Notes: generated by a model from the sequence alone, not told the origin. 64,000 nucleotides of DNA from Branchinecta lynchi (GCA_023053575.1 JAKZAP010000022.1:18352489-18416488); one strand, 5' to 3'. Shown: positions 22,030-34,005, numbered from the stretch's first letter. Made by a program: numbers and translations.

Positions 22030-22330
22030 TGTTTTAACTAGGCAAACGGGCCATATTCGTAGCCACACCCACTATGCTTGCGGCATATAAAGCGAGGCAA
22101 ACTTGCGAGTTTAGAAATTTCTAGCAAAGCAAAAGTGCGGCCTGTCCACACCAAGGAAACAATGGAGGGTGTATAATGTTTTTGCTATGTTCAGAATATA
22201 AAGTTATCGGAGCCAGCGCTGGTGAACGGCTGAATGAGTTTAGTAGGGACGTTCTCTATCGCTAGTGGTGCTAGTAACGCTGCTATTAGAGTTGTGTCAA
22301 TTTGGTCAATACTTGGCGCTACTCGTTAGT
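22030..22330 (-). mobile_element. tRNA-derived SINE-like element, copy 2 (body)
   Basis: The reverse complement matches 13660-13945: the blocks GCCAGCGCTGGTGAACG, CGCTAGTGGTGCTAGTA, AACAATGGAGG and CCACTATGCTTGCGGC occur in the expected order. The tRNA-like head is not recognisable at its 5' side (toward 22400). This copy is either truncated or diverged there. Confidence 0.6.
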
Positions 22331-22440
22331 AAATTTGATGGTGCAAATCGGATAAGTCAGCTACATTTTATTAGAGCTATATTTCGGCCCTTCTTGGCAA
22401 GGGTCCTCTTCCGGCTCAAGCTGGAAAATGGTTCGTATTA
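22330..22440 (+). mobile_element. Half copy of the foldback arm found at 49464
   Basis: The blocks GGTGCAAATCGG, GCTACATTTTATTAGAGCTA, GGCCCTTCTTGGCAAGGGTC and GGCTCAAGCTGGAAAATG match one arm of the long inverted repeat at 49464-49955. Only one arm is present here. A still shorter piece is at 37790-37835. Confidence 0.65.
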
Positions 22441-23559
22441 TTTTGCTCTGACGTACTCCAAAAATGTGTGTCTGTGTTCAAGCAGACCTCGAAAACTATG
22501 ACAGAAAAGAAGCCGAACGAGTAGATTGGTCACCAGAACCCAAAATACTACCATAGAACAGAATCGAATAGAATGTATATTTACATAAAAGCCCGAACGC
22601 CGGTGAAAAAATATTGTGATTACACTGGTTTTAATAAACATACTAACAACATAAAAAAAAAAAAAATGATGACCATTAAATAAACAGATCACGGTGGCGC
22701 AAACCGTATAGGCTCATACACGAATAGGCTCATACAAGCAGAAATGAAGGGGAAATTCCGACATCGAAGTTGATGTCCGAAAATAACATCGTGCGAGAAG
22801 GCCATTGAAAATAGCCGGTCGGAGGTGAAATCGAGGTAGGTTATGAAATGTCGACCGAAGGAAGCGAGTTTGATCTAATGACCGTCGAGATTGTAATGTC
22901 GATGTCAACCGAGATGGAGAAAAGTCAACTCTTATAATTATTTCGGACTGTCTTCTGAGAAGCCATAACGGACTTCTTGGAAGTCGTATCCTCCCACCAA
23001 AAGTCATCAGTTTTCCACATTCCCCTTGTAAAAAATAAATAGTAAAATCCCTCCCTTTACGCCGTTGAAGCTCGTCATCACTGGGTTACTTGGGATGTTC
23101 CGTGTTATGCATTGCAGACCTGTTCGATAAAATTATGCAGTAAGACAAAAGCCACAAAAAGTAGCCGACAGAGTTAATAAAGCTGACAAAAATAACATGG
23201 AGGTTTGAAAGAGCTGAAAAGGCGCTCAGCATATCGAGATGTGAAGTTGAAATGAGTTCCGAGATGTTTGGCTCAAGGCTTCTGGCTTCTTCCCATCGTC
23301 ATCCAGCGAAAATTGAAGCTGTCAGCGCCAATTTGCAGGAATTGCGCCGATAGATTAGCGATCCGTCTCGCACGGTATTCTCTGACTTTTCAGTGCGATG
23401 TCCGAACTTGACCCGCCGGATTTTGACGGTTCCGACCCAGAGAGAGATCAAAGTGTCCTTGCAACAAACGCAGCAGGCAGCATCATACAGGAGTTGACTC
23501 GCAGATCTCTCCAGCATGTCTCTCTTTTGATAGAAGGCATTTCATTTCAGTAATCCTGA

Positions 23560-24390
23560 CCGGATGGTCGCTTGTTCGAGTCTCGGTGGGGCCGTTAATT
23601 TTTCAATGAAGTTTTGTGGCGTTTAGGTGCCAGAAATCGATGTAAATTAACCTTTATCTTCTCGCCGGAAATGTAGTTCACCCGTAATCCGGCAAAACCG
23701 GAAAATTTGGGAAAAGTTATAGTTGAATCTGAAGTTGATTAGAGGTTTGATTTTGTGGTAAGGAGACATGCTGAATCCGAATATTCAACTATTTTCTGGC
23801 CCGACAAGTAGTTGGCCCGGAATCCGGCCACGACTGGAAATTTAGCATGACGTTTAAAACCCAATAATATCCGCGAGATATTATTGAGGAGACATGCTGT
23901 TGCAGCTTTCGAACATACTAAAGCTCGATTAGAGATTTGGTATCGGGGTGAAGGGACATGCTGAATCCAGTTTTGAACCTTTTTTCCTTGATGGATCAGC
24001 TGCCAAAATTAGCTAAAACCCGGAAATTTGGGGCGAAAGATTCGCCTCTCGATGTCACCAGCTCTTTTGCTATGCATGCAGTCCGCCGAGAGTAGCCTAC
24101 TGCTAAAAGGAGGAATTTGGTCAAGTGGTCGAGTTGGTTGGTAGATGTTGGACACATCTTTGACCTTCCAGAATTTGATTTCTTGACATTAGTCCAAGCT
24201 TAAAAAATCCGCAGAAATTGGATGTGCAGTCCATATCTGAACTTGGTTATAGGTTATAGCAAAATGTTAAAGGGGCTTTCTAAGACCGGAAATCTACAAG
24301 ATTCGCTTGTACTCCAAGTACTCCAATAAAGATTCAATAAGCTATTTTGTATCCCATCGAAACCTTTGGTCTTGTTTTAGACAGCTTTGC
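23560..24390 (-). repeat. Minisatellite-bearing repeat (copy in - orientation)
   Basis: Reverse-strand units of the same family as 3421-6430 appear at about 23650-24010 (GTAATCCGGCAAAACCGGAA, CTGAATCC and TAGTTGGCCCGGAATCCGGC blocks). The segment ends in TATCCCATCGAAACCTTTGG at about 24352. A tRNA-like T arm (TTGTTCGAGTCTCGG, about 23572-23586) lies at the left edge. The block 24138-24235 is almost identical to 31757-31855. Confidence 0.6.
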
Positions 24391-25354
24391 TGAAAAATTG
24401 TATAATTAGGGAAAAGGAACAGAGGCATAGGGAATTTGGGTTATGGTGGTGGGTTTATCCAGAACCAGCAAGCCTGCAGGCAGAACAGCAACGAAGACAC
24501 TCGTATATTTTCATACTTGTATAACATCATACATTTTGAGTTGATACAACATCAGTTGATACAACATGATAGCATAGGACTGCCTATATGATAACACAGT
24601 CAAGACTTTGTATTGGTTTCAGCAGCGATTCAGTATCGCATATCTCTTCTTGAATTATCACTTATAAATAACCATATAGGGTTGCTGAGGAAAGCATGGA
24701 ACTGCCGAGTTTATATTCTTTCCTAGTATCTACTCCTACGTTTCTCGCCTTAAGTACTCTCGAGGAGCGAACCTGAACCACAAATGATTTGGTACCAGTT
24801 CGTAGCCAGTAATTTGAGGCCTAATCATCATCACTCTACTGTGAATTGCTTATCTGTTACCTCCAAGGTCCAAAGGTGGCAAAAAGTTGGTGGGTCGAAT
24901 GTCATGTTGGCGTGGAGTTGACTGCGTCATTGGCTTGAAGAAGTAGTTTGAACAGGAAGTGCAGTTCATGTGCGTAACCGAAAAGGGGATTTCTGCTATT
25001 TCCCATGCCATAATGCTGTTTCCCGGAGATAGTTCACTGTAGCGAATTCGCAAGGCAGCCAATAAAGGCGACCCGGATAGAGCTGATCCTCATTCCAGTT
25101 GCTCGTCAAGGACATGCCCCTTTAAGTAGTGAACTGACATTCAGAAACGGTACATAATGTTGATAGACTCTGTCTAGCGGTGGTAGTAGTTTTCTAACTG
25201 TGTTGCCAATCCCTTCCATGGCCCAGTGCGGTGGCAGTTGAAGCCGAATACCATGGGTGATTAAAAGTTCGCTCGTATAACGAACGTAAATGTACTGTTG
25301 TACTGTTTTGTGTTTTTTGTTCATGGCCCAAGGGCTTAATTAAACATCTACCTA

Positions 25355-25383
25355 TCTGTCATGGGTTCAAATCCGGCACGACG
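25355..25383 (+). pseudogene. tRNA 3'-half fragment
   Basis: CATGGGTTCAAATCCGGCAC carries a B-box and part of a T arm. No D arm or anticodon arm can be drawn upstream, so only a degenerate tRNA-derived fragment is supported. Confidence 0.35.
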
Positions 25384-26486
25384 AGGATTTTTTTTCTTTT
25401 AGCCCATCTCATGCACTTTTTCCTCCTCTTTTTCACTTGCTGAATATTTTGCAAAACTATTAAAGCGTTATTTGACACGGTTAAGTTCTGTGTATAACAT
25501 CTTTACGGAAACAATACAGGTCCCTTGTTTGAGTTTTTGATGTGTTCCATTTGTTGCTTTTGATAGTTGTTCGGTGTCTTTAAATTGGCTGAAGTTTATT
25601 ATCAAGTAACGATAAACGATTATGTAGTAATCGATACTGTTAGGAAACATAGATCATTCTCTAGAATATAATAAAGCTTATTTGAATATAATATAATACA
25701 GCTTATTTGTCAGTGACCTCAGGGTTAGCGATTGGCGTGGCCTGGCTAGTACCGAACCTCTGTTCGGGCCTGTCTTCTAGAACCCAGCGCCCGAGGTTCT
25801 TTTCCCCTTCGTTACATTAGCAGGGTTGGGAAATTGATCCCCTATTGATTCGTATCACTCTTGCTAATGACCAGGGATACAGAGTAGGGAAAGAGATGTG
25901 TACGCAGTTTGCTGGTGGAAAAAAACTCTTAGCTACTGCCTACGCTTGCAAATGCCATATGAGCTTACACCTCTTGTAGTTGGTGGCATAAAAATCGCTT
26001 GCAAATTTACCGTGCAAAGCCACCCTCAGTTGATTGAAATCGTTTTCACAGGAATTAGGGTTCTTTCAGATGACCTAGGTGACGCAATTTCTCAGATGTA
26101 TTGGAAAGCTGACCCCTTAGTAACGATAAGAGATGGAAACACTACTGAAGTAGAAGTAATTATAGGAAAGAAATACTGTGCTCCACCGCTGCTGTCCTAA
26201 GCTCCCAAGTGGGGCTCTTGGCAATAATAGGGGTAATATCATCAGGCTCTTTGGACCGCTCATTCCTCAAAAGAGCCTGCGGTAAAACAGGGAGCCGTGT
26301 AATACTCCCAAAATTCGATAAGGCCTGAGCACGACTAAAATCCTGAATGACTGTCGATAACTTTTTTTTTATCTTACCTTATCAAAACAATAGAGAGCCA
26401 TGACAGCGAGTGCTATTGAGGGAACCACCTTTTGCGGTTGTCGGAAAAAAAAATGCTGTGTTAGTTCACCACAAAATAGCTCCACC

Positions 26487-26570
26487 ATCCAGGGGGATGG
26501 TGGGTCCAGGTCCAGGGGGATGGTGGGTGCAGGTCCAGGGGGATGGTGGTCCAGGGTCCCCCCCTGGATG
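26487..26570. repeat. Short minisatellite
   Basis: About three copies of a 23-27-bp unit built on CCAGGGGGATGGTGGGT are arranged head to tail, ending in a GGGTCCCCCCCTGG palindrome. No function is evident. Confidence 0.7.
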
Positions 26571-26825
26571 CAGGTATTGAGAGATGGTTAGTCAGAGCAT
26601 ATTCCGAGAGTCAAGCCGTCCTAAAGTATCTACGCCACGATTTATAAGTTCTTGGTGACATGTATTCCATTATAAAGACATACATGCTGCAGTAAAACAC
26701 ACCTTTATAAGTCAACGACCATGTATGTCATGTTCTCCAAATCCAGCGATGAGCTGCATACTCCGAATGATAGGAAAGTACAGTAAATATCTCTTAGTTT
26801 CGAGTTACAAAACAAGTGTTGCGGC

Positions 26826-26996
26826 CAGGTATGTATCCAGGGGGGGGGTGTAGGGGTTTGCCCCCCGTCCAAAACATACCAAAATAGCATTGTTTTGTAT
26901 AGGCTTGAACCTTTGATCTATGTCTGTTTTGTACTTTTTGGTCAGACCCGTGGGCACCTCCTCTCCCCCCGAAAAAAATTCCTGGATTTAGACCTG
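26826..26996. mobile_element. hAT-type MITE related to 18237-18421
   Basis: The ends CAGGTATGTATCCAGG and CCTGGATTTAGACCTG are imperfect inverted repeats with G/C-rich subterminal tracts, like the element at 18237. The 8-bp flanks (GTTGCGGC and CTTAAGGC) match at 5 of 8 positions, consistent with an older insertion. It is non-coding. Confidence 0.65.
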
Positions 26997-27684
26997 CTTA
27001 AGGCTTTTTTTCACAAATTTTTTTTTTGACAGAAATGGAGTGCAGTATAATACATAATAACAGAAAACACTGAACAAAAATGACAATTCGCAGTAGCCCA
27101 TATATATATTTGCTTGTATTTGAGTTAAACCAACAACAGAAGATGGGAGAAGATTCCTCCATCTCTGAGAGAGATGGACAAGACTTTTTTTGGGAACTAA
27201 ACACTTGTGTGTTCACAAATCGACTAGAGCTGAGCGAGACGAGATTATCAAGTTATTTACGAAATCACGCCTACTTGTCATCATACTGCCACCTTTTTTG
27301 TTGCTAAACGTAAAATTCAGCCGAGCTTTCTGTCTCGGGGATATATGTATATGCCCCTCAGCACCTCGCAAAAAGATAGATTTACTTTCTTTTCTTTCAA
27401 GCTACTTTCTCTTCCAAGTTCTGTTTCTGGTGTTTTCTGTCTTGGCTTTATTGTACTTGTGCCTGTTCTTTATTCAGAACAAAAGTTGTTCATCCTTGCC
27501 TTGCAATGGTTTGCCACAATGACACCCTGGTCGATTATTCGGGTTGTACATAAGGTCCCCAGTCCTATGATACCATGCACCGCTGCTAATAGTTGAGCAC
27601 TGAGTTAGCCGCGCCTGCCGTTGTAAGATTACAGGGGGGGGGGGGTAGGCCTAAGTCCGCCCCCGGGCTTTTAAACTATCTTTG

Positions 27685-27780
27685 TCACTTCAAGTTCAAG
27701 TTCAAGCTTTTTTAATTTTACACAAAAATACAAATAGATGACACAAGCACTGTGGAGAAAACAATTCAAACATGCAGTGC
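27685..27780 (-). mobile_element. LINE 3' end with (TTCAAG)n tail
   Basis: CTTCAAGTTCAAGTTCAAGC followed by TTTTTTAATTTTACAC and A-rich sequence has the layout of a minus-strand LINE 3' end. No coding part is recognisable. Confidence 0.4.
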
Positions 27781-28510
27781 CAGTTAAAATTTTTACGATA
27801 ATAACAACAACTACGTACCCTATAAATCTAACAAAAAATAATATAACTTAATTTATCTGACCTGTATGAAATGACCTGCTATCTACCAAATAAATAAATA
27901 CAAATTTATATTTTCCCCTCTTGGCAAAAATAAACAAAAATGACAAACTATTTGTCGTAGTAAGACGTAGTAAGTCAGTGGTTTGCCGTTACTACCACTT
28001 TAGGCGTTTTTACGCGATGCAATTGTGGGCCATACACTTCTGAGTGTTTGTCGTTGAAGCTCAATGTGCCGCACAGTTGAGCCACAAGTTGAAACTCGCT
28101 GAAACGCCATTTTTTCTTTTTTCGCTAATTTCGAATGTGTAAACAAAATAAAAATCCAGATAAAAGCTCAAATGTAAAACTTTAAGGTTACGCCCTTACC
28201 AATCTCTGCAAGTAGGATCCTTAGCTTTATGCCTACATGCTTGACAGAGTACCTAGTTATTTTTTTTAGTTTGCTGCTAAATTTGAATTTCCTACTAGAT
28301 TCGAGCCACAAAATTAACAATCGCCATGGCTCATGGGTAATTTTCGCACTTGTGGTAATTTTAAAGCTCTGAAAATAAAAAAATGATTCAGATAAAATCT
28401 CGACAAAATGGCTAGAACTTACGGCTTTCGTCCTTACCATTCTGTGCAAAAAAATATCCTCAGTTTTATGTCTAAAGGCTTGAGAAAGTAGTTAATTTTA
28501 TTGTTGTGTT

Positions 28511-28860
28511 AGTTTCGTTTTTGCAAATACCATGGTATCTGATATTACCGCCAAAAGGTGTTTTTGCAGTTACCATTGTATCTGGCCAGGTACCGTGGTA
28601 CTTCAAAGATTCATCTTACTTCCATCATCACTAACACAAGAGTCTAGTTTTTTGTAAAATTGTTGGTAAAGCAGTTATGTTACTCTAGACGTCAATAGAT
28701 CAGTAGGCTATTTCTTTTTGGATGATTTGTAAAAGCACAAATCCGCAAATTGTTGTTTTTGCAGAGCTACCATGGTATCAGATACCACGTTAACTGCAAA
28801 AACCATTAATTGACCAATTACTGTGGTAACAGATACCATTCGATCTGCAAACACGCAACT
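28511..28860. mobile_element. AGTTGCG foldback family, copy 2
   Basis: The left end AGTTTCGTTTTTGCAAATAC and right end GATCTGCAAACACGCAACT match the family termini of 17706-18102. Inner GATACCACG / CGTGGTA blocks are present, but the central part differs. The copy is therefore diverged or internally rearranged. Confidence 0.7.
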
Positions 28861-28937
28861 ATGATTTTCCTGCTGAGTTTGAATTTCTCGCTGTGTGCGA
28901 GCCACAATGTCGACAATCACCTCTACAGTTGTTTTTT

Positions 28938-30436
28938 TTGGCACTTGTACCCTCTGGCTCAAGTGCCATCTACCGATCACAATTCCGTCTGTCGGTCGGT
29001 CCGATTTTTTTGTCACACTTTTCGAGTTAGGGTACTTCCAGATGTGCTAGGACAATGAAGCTTGGCATGAATAACAGGGACCCCACCAAACTAACCTGGA
29101 AATATGGGAGTGGGGGGCGCTGGAAACTTGAAAATTTAGGGCATTTTGTCACACTTTTTCGAGTTAGGGTACTTCCAGATGAGCTAGGACAATGAAACTT
29201 GGCAGGCATATCAGGGACCCGATTGAAGTAACCTGGAAATAATCAGTTTGCCGATCCGACCATATGCGGAGGAGTTGGGGCGCTGGAAACTTGAAAATTT
29301 AGAGCATTTTGTCACACTTTTTCTAGTGAGGGTACTTCCAGATGAGCTAGGACAATGAAACTTGGCAGGCGTATCAAGGACCCGACCAAACTAACCTGGA
29401 AATGATCAGTTTCCCGATCCGACCATTTTGGGGGCGAGTGGAGGACAGGGGAATCCGGGAAATTGAGAAGTGTGTAACTTTCGAAGGGGTGATCGGATCG
29501 TAATGAAACTTAATAACTGAATAGATTATGTATCGGTGATGTCCCGTTTAAAGTCTTGGCCGGATTCGGTAGCCAGGGGGGAGACCGGAAATTTCAAGAA
29601 ACGGTTAGAATGGAGGGATCGGAGTGAAACTTGCTGGGAAGAACAAGCATCTGCTCTAGATAAATCGTTTAGACCATTGTACTGGTTCTGAACACTTATG
29701 AGGGGGGGGGGAGGATTTCCAGGAATTCCGGTGATGGCGGTTTTGGGGATTTTCACGATGAAAGTTGGCAGGCATATCAGGGACCCGATGAAACGTGACC
29801 CGCTTAGAATGGAGAGATCGGAATGGAACTTTTTGGGAAGAACCAACCGATGCTCTAGGTAAATCATTTACTGAATCGGATTGGCTACGGGCACCATGGG
29901 GGAGATGGGGGTGGGACCGGAAATCTCGAGAAACAGTTAGAATGATGGTATCGGAGTAAAACTTGCTGGGAAGAACAAACATCGATCCATGTAAATCTTT
30001 TACACAATTTGACTGGATCCGGACACTTGGGGGGGGGGGAAGGGGGTTTCCCGGAATTCCGTTTTTCGGGGATTTTCACGACGAAACTTGGCAGGCATAT
30101 CAGGGACCCGGTCAAACTGACTTGGAATAAAAAAAAATCCTTGATATGATAATCTTGGGGAGGGGTTAGGGAGGTAAATTCGGAATGTTGAGTCGTACAT
30201 AACTTTGGAACGGGTGATCGGATTCGAGTGAAATTTAATAATTGAACAGAGGACATTTTTCTCTGGTGACCTTTTTTCATTTCCGGACCGAATCTGGCAA
30301 TTATTGGGGGGAGGGCGGAAAATACTTGACCCGCTTAGACTGGTGTGATCTGGATCGAACTTCGTGGGAATGACAAATAGATGCTCTGGATTAATCATTT
30401 ACAGAACGGATTGGCTCCGGGTATTTGTGAGGAGTT

Positions 30437-30467
<31 letters not shown>

Positions 30468-30822
30468 TACGGGATTCCGGTGATCTCGAGTTAAGGTACT
30501 TCCAGATGTGCTAAGACGATGAAACTTCGCTGGAATATTGGAGATTCAACAACATTTGCTTAGAAATTGCTACTTCCCAAATCCGATTATTCCTTAAAGT
30601 ACCAATCTTGACCGCAAATTAAAAAATGTACTTTTAAGCAATATATTCATTTTCATGATGCCCATCACCCCATTAGCATTTTTGCCTCAAGGGTTTTGCT
30701 TACAAATGTAAGTACCAGCTCCCTTAGAGTGCGCATCTCAACCGCAAAGTCGAAACTTACTTTTGATCAATCAAAACATCTTAACCCATACAAGTGCCAT
30801 ATGAGCTTACAGCTCTTGTTCA
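28938..30822 (-). repeat. GGCACTTG-ended satellite-like element, copy A
   Basis: The left end is a terminal hairpin built from GGCACTTG and CAAGTGCC (28940-28968). Next is a module with a GTCTGTCGGTCGGTCCG run, then degenerate tandem units of roughly 135-165 bp. These contain GTTAGGGTACTTCCAGATG, GCAGGCATATCAGGGACCC and AACCTGGAAAT blocks (about 29020-30520). The right end is ACAAGTGCCATATGAGCTTA at about 30792. A 28-G homopolymer lies inside. Copy C at 49184-51333 has the same parts in the opposite orientation, so '-' is assigned relative to it. Confidence 0.7.
30440..30467 (+). repeat. Run of 28 consecutive G
   Basis: An uninterrupted 28-base G tract lies inside the satellite-like element. 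Such a tract can form G-quadruplex structure and is prone to length error in sequencing, so its true length is uncertain. Confidence 0.9.
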
Positions 30823-30823
30823 A

Positions 30824-31293
30824 ATTCGAGCCACAAAGCGACCCGAAAAAGAACATCAGACACATGTCGTCTGTTGAGTTATTAATTTTCACTGGAATTC
30901 GAACACGTTTTCACGAGATTTCCGTTTTCCTCTCCCCCCCCCCCTCCCCAAACTCCCCCACAGTTTTCCGAATCCGGCCTGGACTTGGGTGGGATATCAG
31001 AAACACGTCTTCTACTCAGTTATAAAGTTTCATTCAAATCCGATCCCCGTTCGAAAGTTACGCACGACTCAATTTTCCGGATTCCCCCTCCCTCCACTAC
31101 GCTTCCCCCAAATCGAAACTGATTATTTCCAAGTTAGTCTGGTCGGGTCCCTGATATGCCTGCCAAGTTTCATCGTCCTAGCTCATCTGGAAGGACACTA
31201 ACTCGCAACAGTCGGACAGACCGCCAGACCGACCAACAGACGGAATTGCGATCGGTATATGGCACTTGAGCCCAGAGGCTGCAAGTGCCATAA
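30824..31293 (+). repeat. GGCACTTG-ended element, partial copy B
   Basis: This segment has the same orientation as copy C (49184-51333): satellite blocks reading CTGCCAAGTTTCATCGTCCT and AGCTCATCTGGAAGGACACT, then the GACCGCCAGACCGACC run and the terminal hairpin TGGCACTTGAGCC / GGCTGCAAGTGCCA at 31257-31293. It meets copy A head to head, so 28938-31293 is a large inverted arrangement. Confidence 0.65.
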
Positions 31294-31756
31294 AACCGGG
31301 AAATAACAAGCAACCTATAGGTAGGCCTTAAGCTCTGCTTTAAATCTTGGGAAGTGACTCGGAAGTCTTAGAAATAATGCACATGAATAAGTGATGATAC
31401 CACGAAATGTGGTGTTTGTTATGATACTTACGATTTTTGGGTAGTGTTATGGTGTCAGGCGTCAGCCTTGTGGCAAAATCAAACTTTCATTGAGAGGTCG
31501 TGACCAAAATCCACAAAAACTCAACGAAGGCGGACACTGTGGGACTAAGCGTGAATAAAAATAACCCGGCTTTATTGTTTAATGCACATATTTCACTCTC
31601 TCAGCTTTTTTACAAAGCCGTGTTTTTAGCGACCTTCAAATGGTTATGCAAATAGGAAGTGGTGCTAACATTTCCTGCTGAGTTTTGGCATAGGGGTCAC
31701 TTTGAGTCACTTCTCTTGTTGTGGATCATTACAAGTTTCATGACTGTTTGATGGGG

Positions 31757-31855
31757 TGGTAGATGTTGGACACATCTTTGACCTTCCAGAATTTGATGTT
31801 TTGACATTAGTCCAAGCTAAAAAATCCGCAGAAATTGGATTTGCAGTTCACTTGC
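31757..31855 (+). repeat. 99-bp repeat nearly identical to 24138-24235
   Basis: The block from GGTAGATGTTGGACACATCT to AGAAATTGGATTTGCAG matches 24138-24235 with only a few differences. Its flanks differ, which suggests it is part of a mobile unit. Confidence 0.7.
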
Positions 31856-31989
31856 TGCCAAAACTTCGCCTTTAATTGAACAACAATATAGCCGATACAA
31901 GGTATATCTGCATAGAAAGCACAAAAATAGTCCTTGAGGGGGTATAGAATAAGGTGCGAAAAAACATATTTCTTAAGAGCTAGTGAGGT

Positions 31990-33036
31990 GAGTCCATCTA
32001 AGGGTAAGAATTCGAGTGAAAACCATTTTCTCGAGGGGACAAACAGTTCGCTCGAAATCCGGCCGAAAACGTAAAATTTGTTAAAAGGAAAGTTTTACTT
32101 GAGGTGCATTGGAGGTTCGAACGGTATGGGTACGGAGACGTGCTGAAACCGTATATGAGCATTATTGTCTTCCAGGACACACACAGTTTGCCCGAAATCT
32201 GGCCCAAACCGAAAGATTTGTCAAAAGTAAATTTTTTTTCTGAAGTTGATTCGCATCCGTTGCGGTCGCATCCGGTGTAAGAACGCAAGATAAATACATT
32301 TCATCATCTCCTTAAATTTACCAAAACTCTGAAATTTGGTATACTCGAGAGAAGTTGAATTTTTAGGTCGACTTCTAAGTCTCAATGAAACACAGAGGAG
32401 GTTAGCTCAACCGTTAGAGCGTCAGACTGCAGATCGAGAGTCTCTTGGTTCGCCCCTCGGGTGTAAATTTTTGCCTTTTGGGTCTGCATTTTGCAAAGTA
32501 TTTTAGCTACTAAACGTCGATTTAAACATTCGACACATTTGTCAAAACACATACTAGACTTTACTTTCCTGCCGGACAGAGAGTTTTCTCAGAATCTTGG
32601 CGGAACAATTTGGTAAAAGTAAAATCCTTTCTGAAGTTGGTCAGACGGTTGATAGCCGATATGGCTAAAGAGACATACTGAATTCGATTTTGAACTCCAC
32701 TTTTACTATCAGTTCGCTCGGAATACAGATTTTTCGCGGTAAAAGACCGTTCTAAAGTCGATTAGAGATGAGATATAGGGTGTAAACTCACATGCTGGAT
32801 CCAGATCTAAACTTGGTTTTCTCTCTGCTAATTAGCCGTTTGGCAGTAATCTGTCAAAAAACACCACTAGCCTACTGTATAATTTGTGTACGTTTTTAAG
32901 TGGTTGGTTAGGGATAAAAAGTAACAAGTTTAAGGGGCCTGGCGGAGACGTGAAATTTACAAGATATGTAGTTTGGTTCAGGAAATCCAATTAATATTGA
33001 ATTTTGGGATCCCATCGTAAACTTTGGTCTTGTTTC
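31990..33036 (-). repeat. Minisatellite-bearing repeat (- orientation)
   Basis: Reverse-strand units (GAAATCCGGCCGAAAACG, GCCCGAAATCTGGCCC and similar) are present at 31990-32280 and, more degenerate, at 32500-32830. The terminus is GGGATCCCATCGTAAACTTT at 33007. A tRNA-like sequence at 32397-32466 interrupts the array. Confidence 0.6.
32397..32466 (+). pseudogene. tRNA-Cys-like pseudogene
   Basis: The D arm GCTCAACCGTTAGAGC and an anticodon loop CTGCAGA (GCA, cysteine) are recognisable. Two pairs of the anticodon stem, one pair of the T stem and the acceptor stem fail. It is a decayed tRNA or SINE head within the minisatellite family. Confidence 0.5.
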
Positions 33037-33470
33037 CAACTAAGACTTCGAAAGTTTCTCCATAGGTGTTGCTTATCGATGCGTCAGTTTCGTGGTTTTA
33101 TAAGCTACACCGTCCAGATTTCTGGGGATCCCAACAGACAAGACAAACTTCTGGATTTCGTGATAATGGTGATAGCTAACTTCAATATTTACGTCCCCTC
33201 TGATTACAACTGTCAGTCAATCTTCCCTTTTCTCCTACCATATGATACCATATCCATTGACAGATTTACTGTGTCCTTAACGAAATCTCTCCAGAAACTG
33301 AAATTGGATGTGGGGTCCAACACCCTGATCTCTCGCACGTTTTATCCCGGCTTCACCTTCTAGGCCAGCCTCGACGGGAACGGAAATCGAGAAGGTGAAG
33401 TGAAGTGATTAGCTTCGGAATCCCAGCACTCGCAAGTAAATAAGCTCGCAAGCGAGGATGACTAATGGTA

Positions 33471-33878
33471 GTTTACACACTGCGTAAATCCGAGCATATT
33501 TTGAAATCGGTCGCCGTCACTGCTCCCACCCGTCGATTCACCTACCCGTCAATAGGCTCAATTAAAAAAATCCGCCAATTCAACCACCCGTTGATTTGCC
33601 CACCGTCGATTCGCCCAACCGCTGATTCGCCCAACCGCTGATTCATCCATCCGTCAATTCGTCCACCAGTCGATTCACCCAACGTCCTGTTGCTGGAGTA
33701 TGTATTTTACGCACGTATCTGGGCTTGAAGAGATCTCTAGCAATACGGACTTATTTGAGAAATCGGTCCGTTTTGTGTAAAACTATGTCTGTATTGCTAG
33801 AGGTCTTTTCAAGCCGAAATACGTGCGTAAAATACGCTCGATTTAAGAAAAACGCTCGGATTTACGCAGTGTGTAACT
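33471..33878. mobile_element. TIR element upstream of exon 3
   Basis: The ends TTACACACTGCGTAAATCC (33472) and GGATTTACGCAGTGTGTAA (33860-33878) are inverted repeats. Inside are a degenerate 16-17-bp tandem repeat (CCCAACCGCTGATTCG type, 33520-33680) and a hairpin whose arms share ATTTTACGCACGTAT and TTGCTAGAGGTCTTTTCAAG-like sequence (33705-33835). There is no coding capacity. It ends 127 bp before the exon 3 acceptor. Confidence 0.7.
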
Positions 33879-34005
33879 TCTTCCACCGTAATTCGAACTC
33901 AAAGGCGTTAGTAATATTGACACTGTTGGAAATTGATTCCAAAGCTGTAAATCCTAATCCACCTTTGGCTTTAAGGTTGAACGCTGAATCATTGTTTTCT
34001 TCTAG

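Larger units (their letters stand above)
12396..34005 (+). other. Intron 2 of the serine protease homologue (21.6 kb)
   Basis: The donor is GTAAGT and the acceptor is TTTTCTTCTAG at 33995-34005. Most of the intron is mobile-element and satellite-like sequence listed separately. Stretches where I see nothing specific: 14560-16840, 17350-17700, 20700-21770, 22480-23560, 24400-25340, 25400-26470, 27000-27680, 27770-28510 and 31300-31750. No further exon of this gene is needed or found. Confidence 0.8.

Noticed and set aside
24850..25324. Minus frames of 70 and 72 codons ending close together
   Set aside because: They share an LPPLD word but match no family I recognise; they could be remnants of a retroelement, but the evidence is too thin to call.
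29526..30398. Overlapping minus-strand frames of 108-132 codons with recurring peptide words
   Set aside because: The repeated words come from the tandem satellite units in several frames at once, not from one conserved frame.
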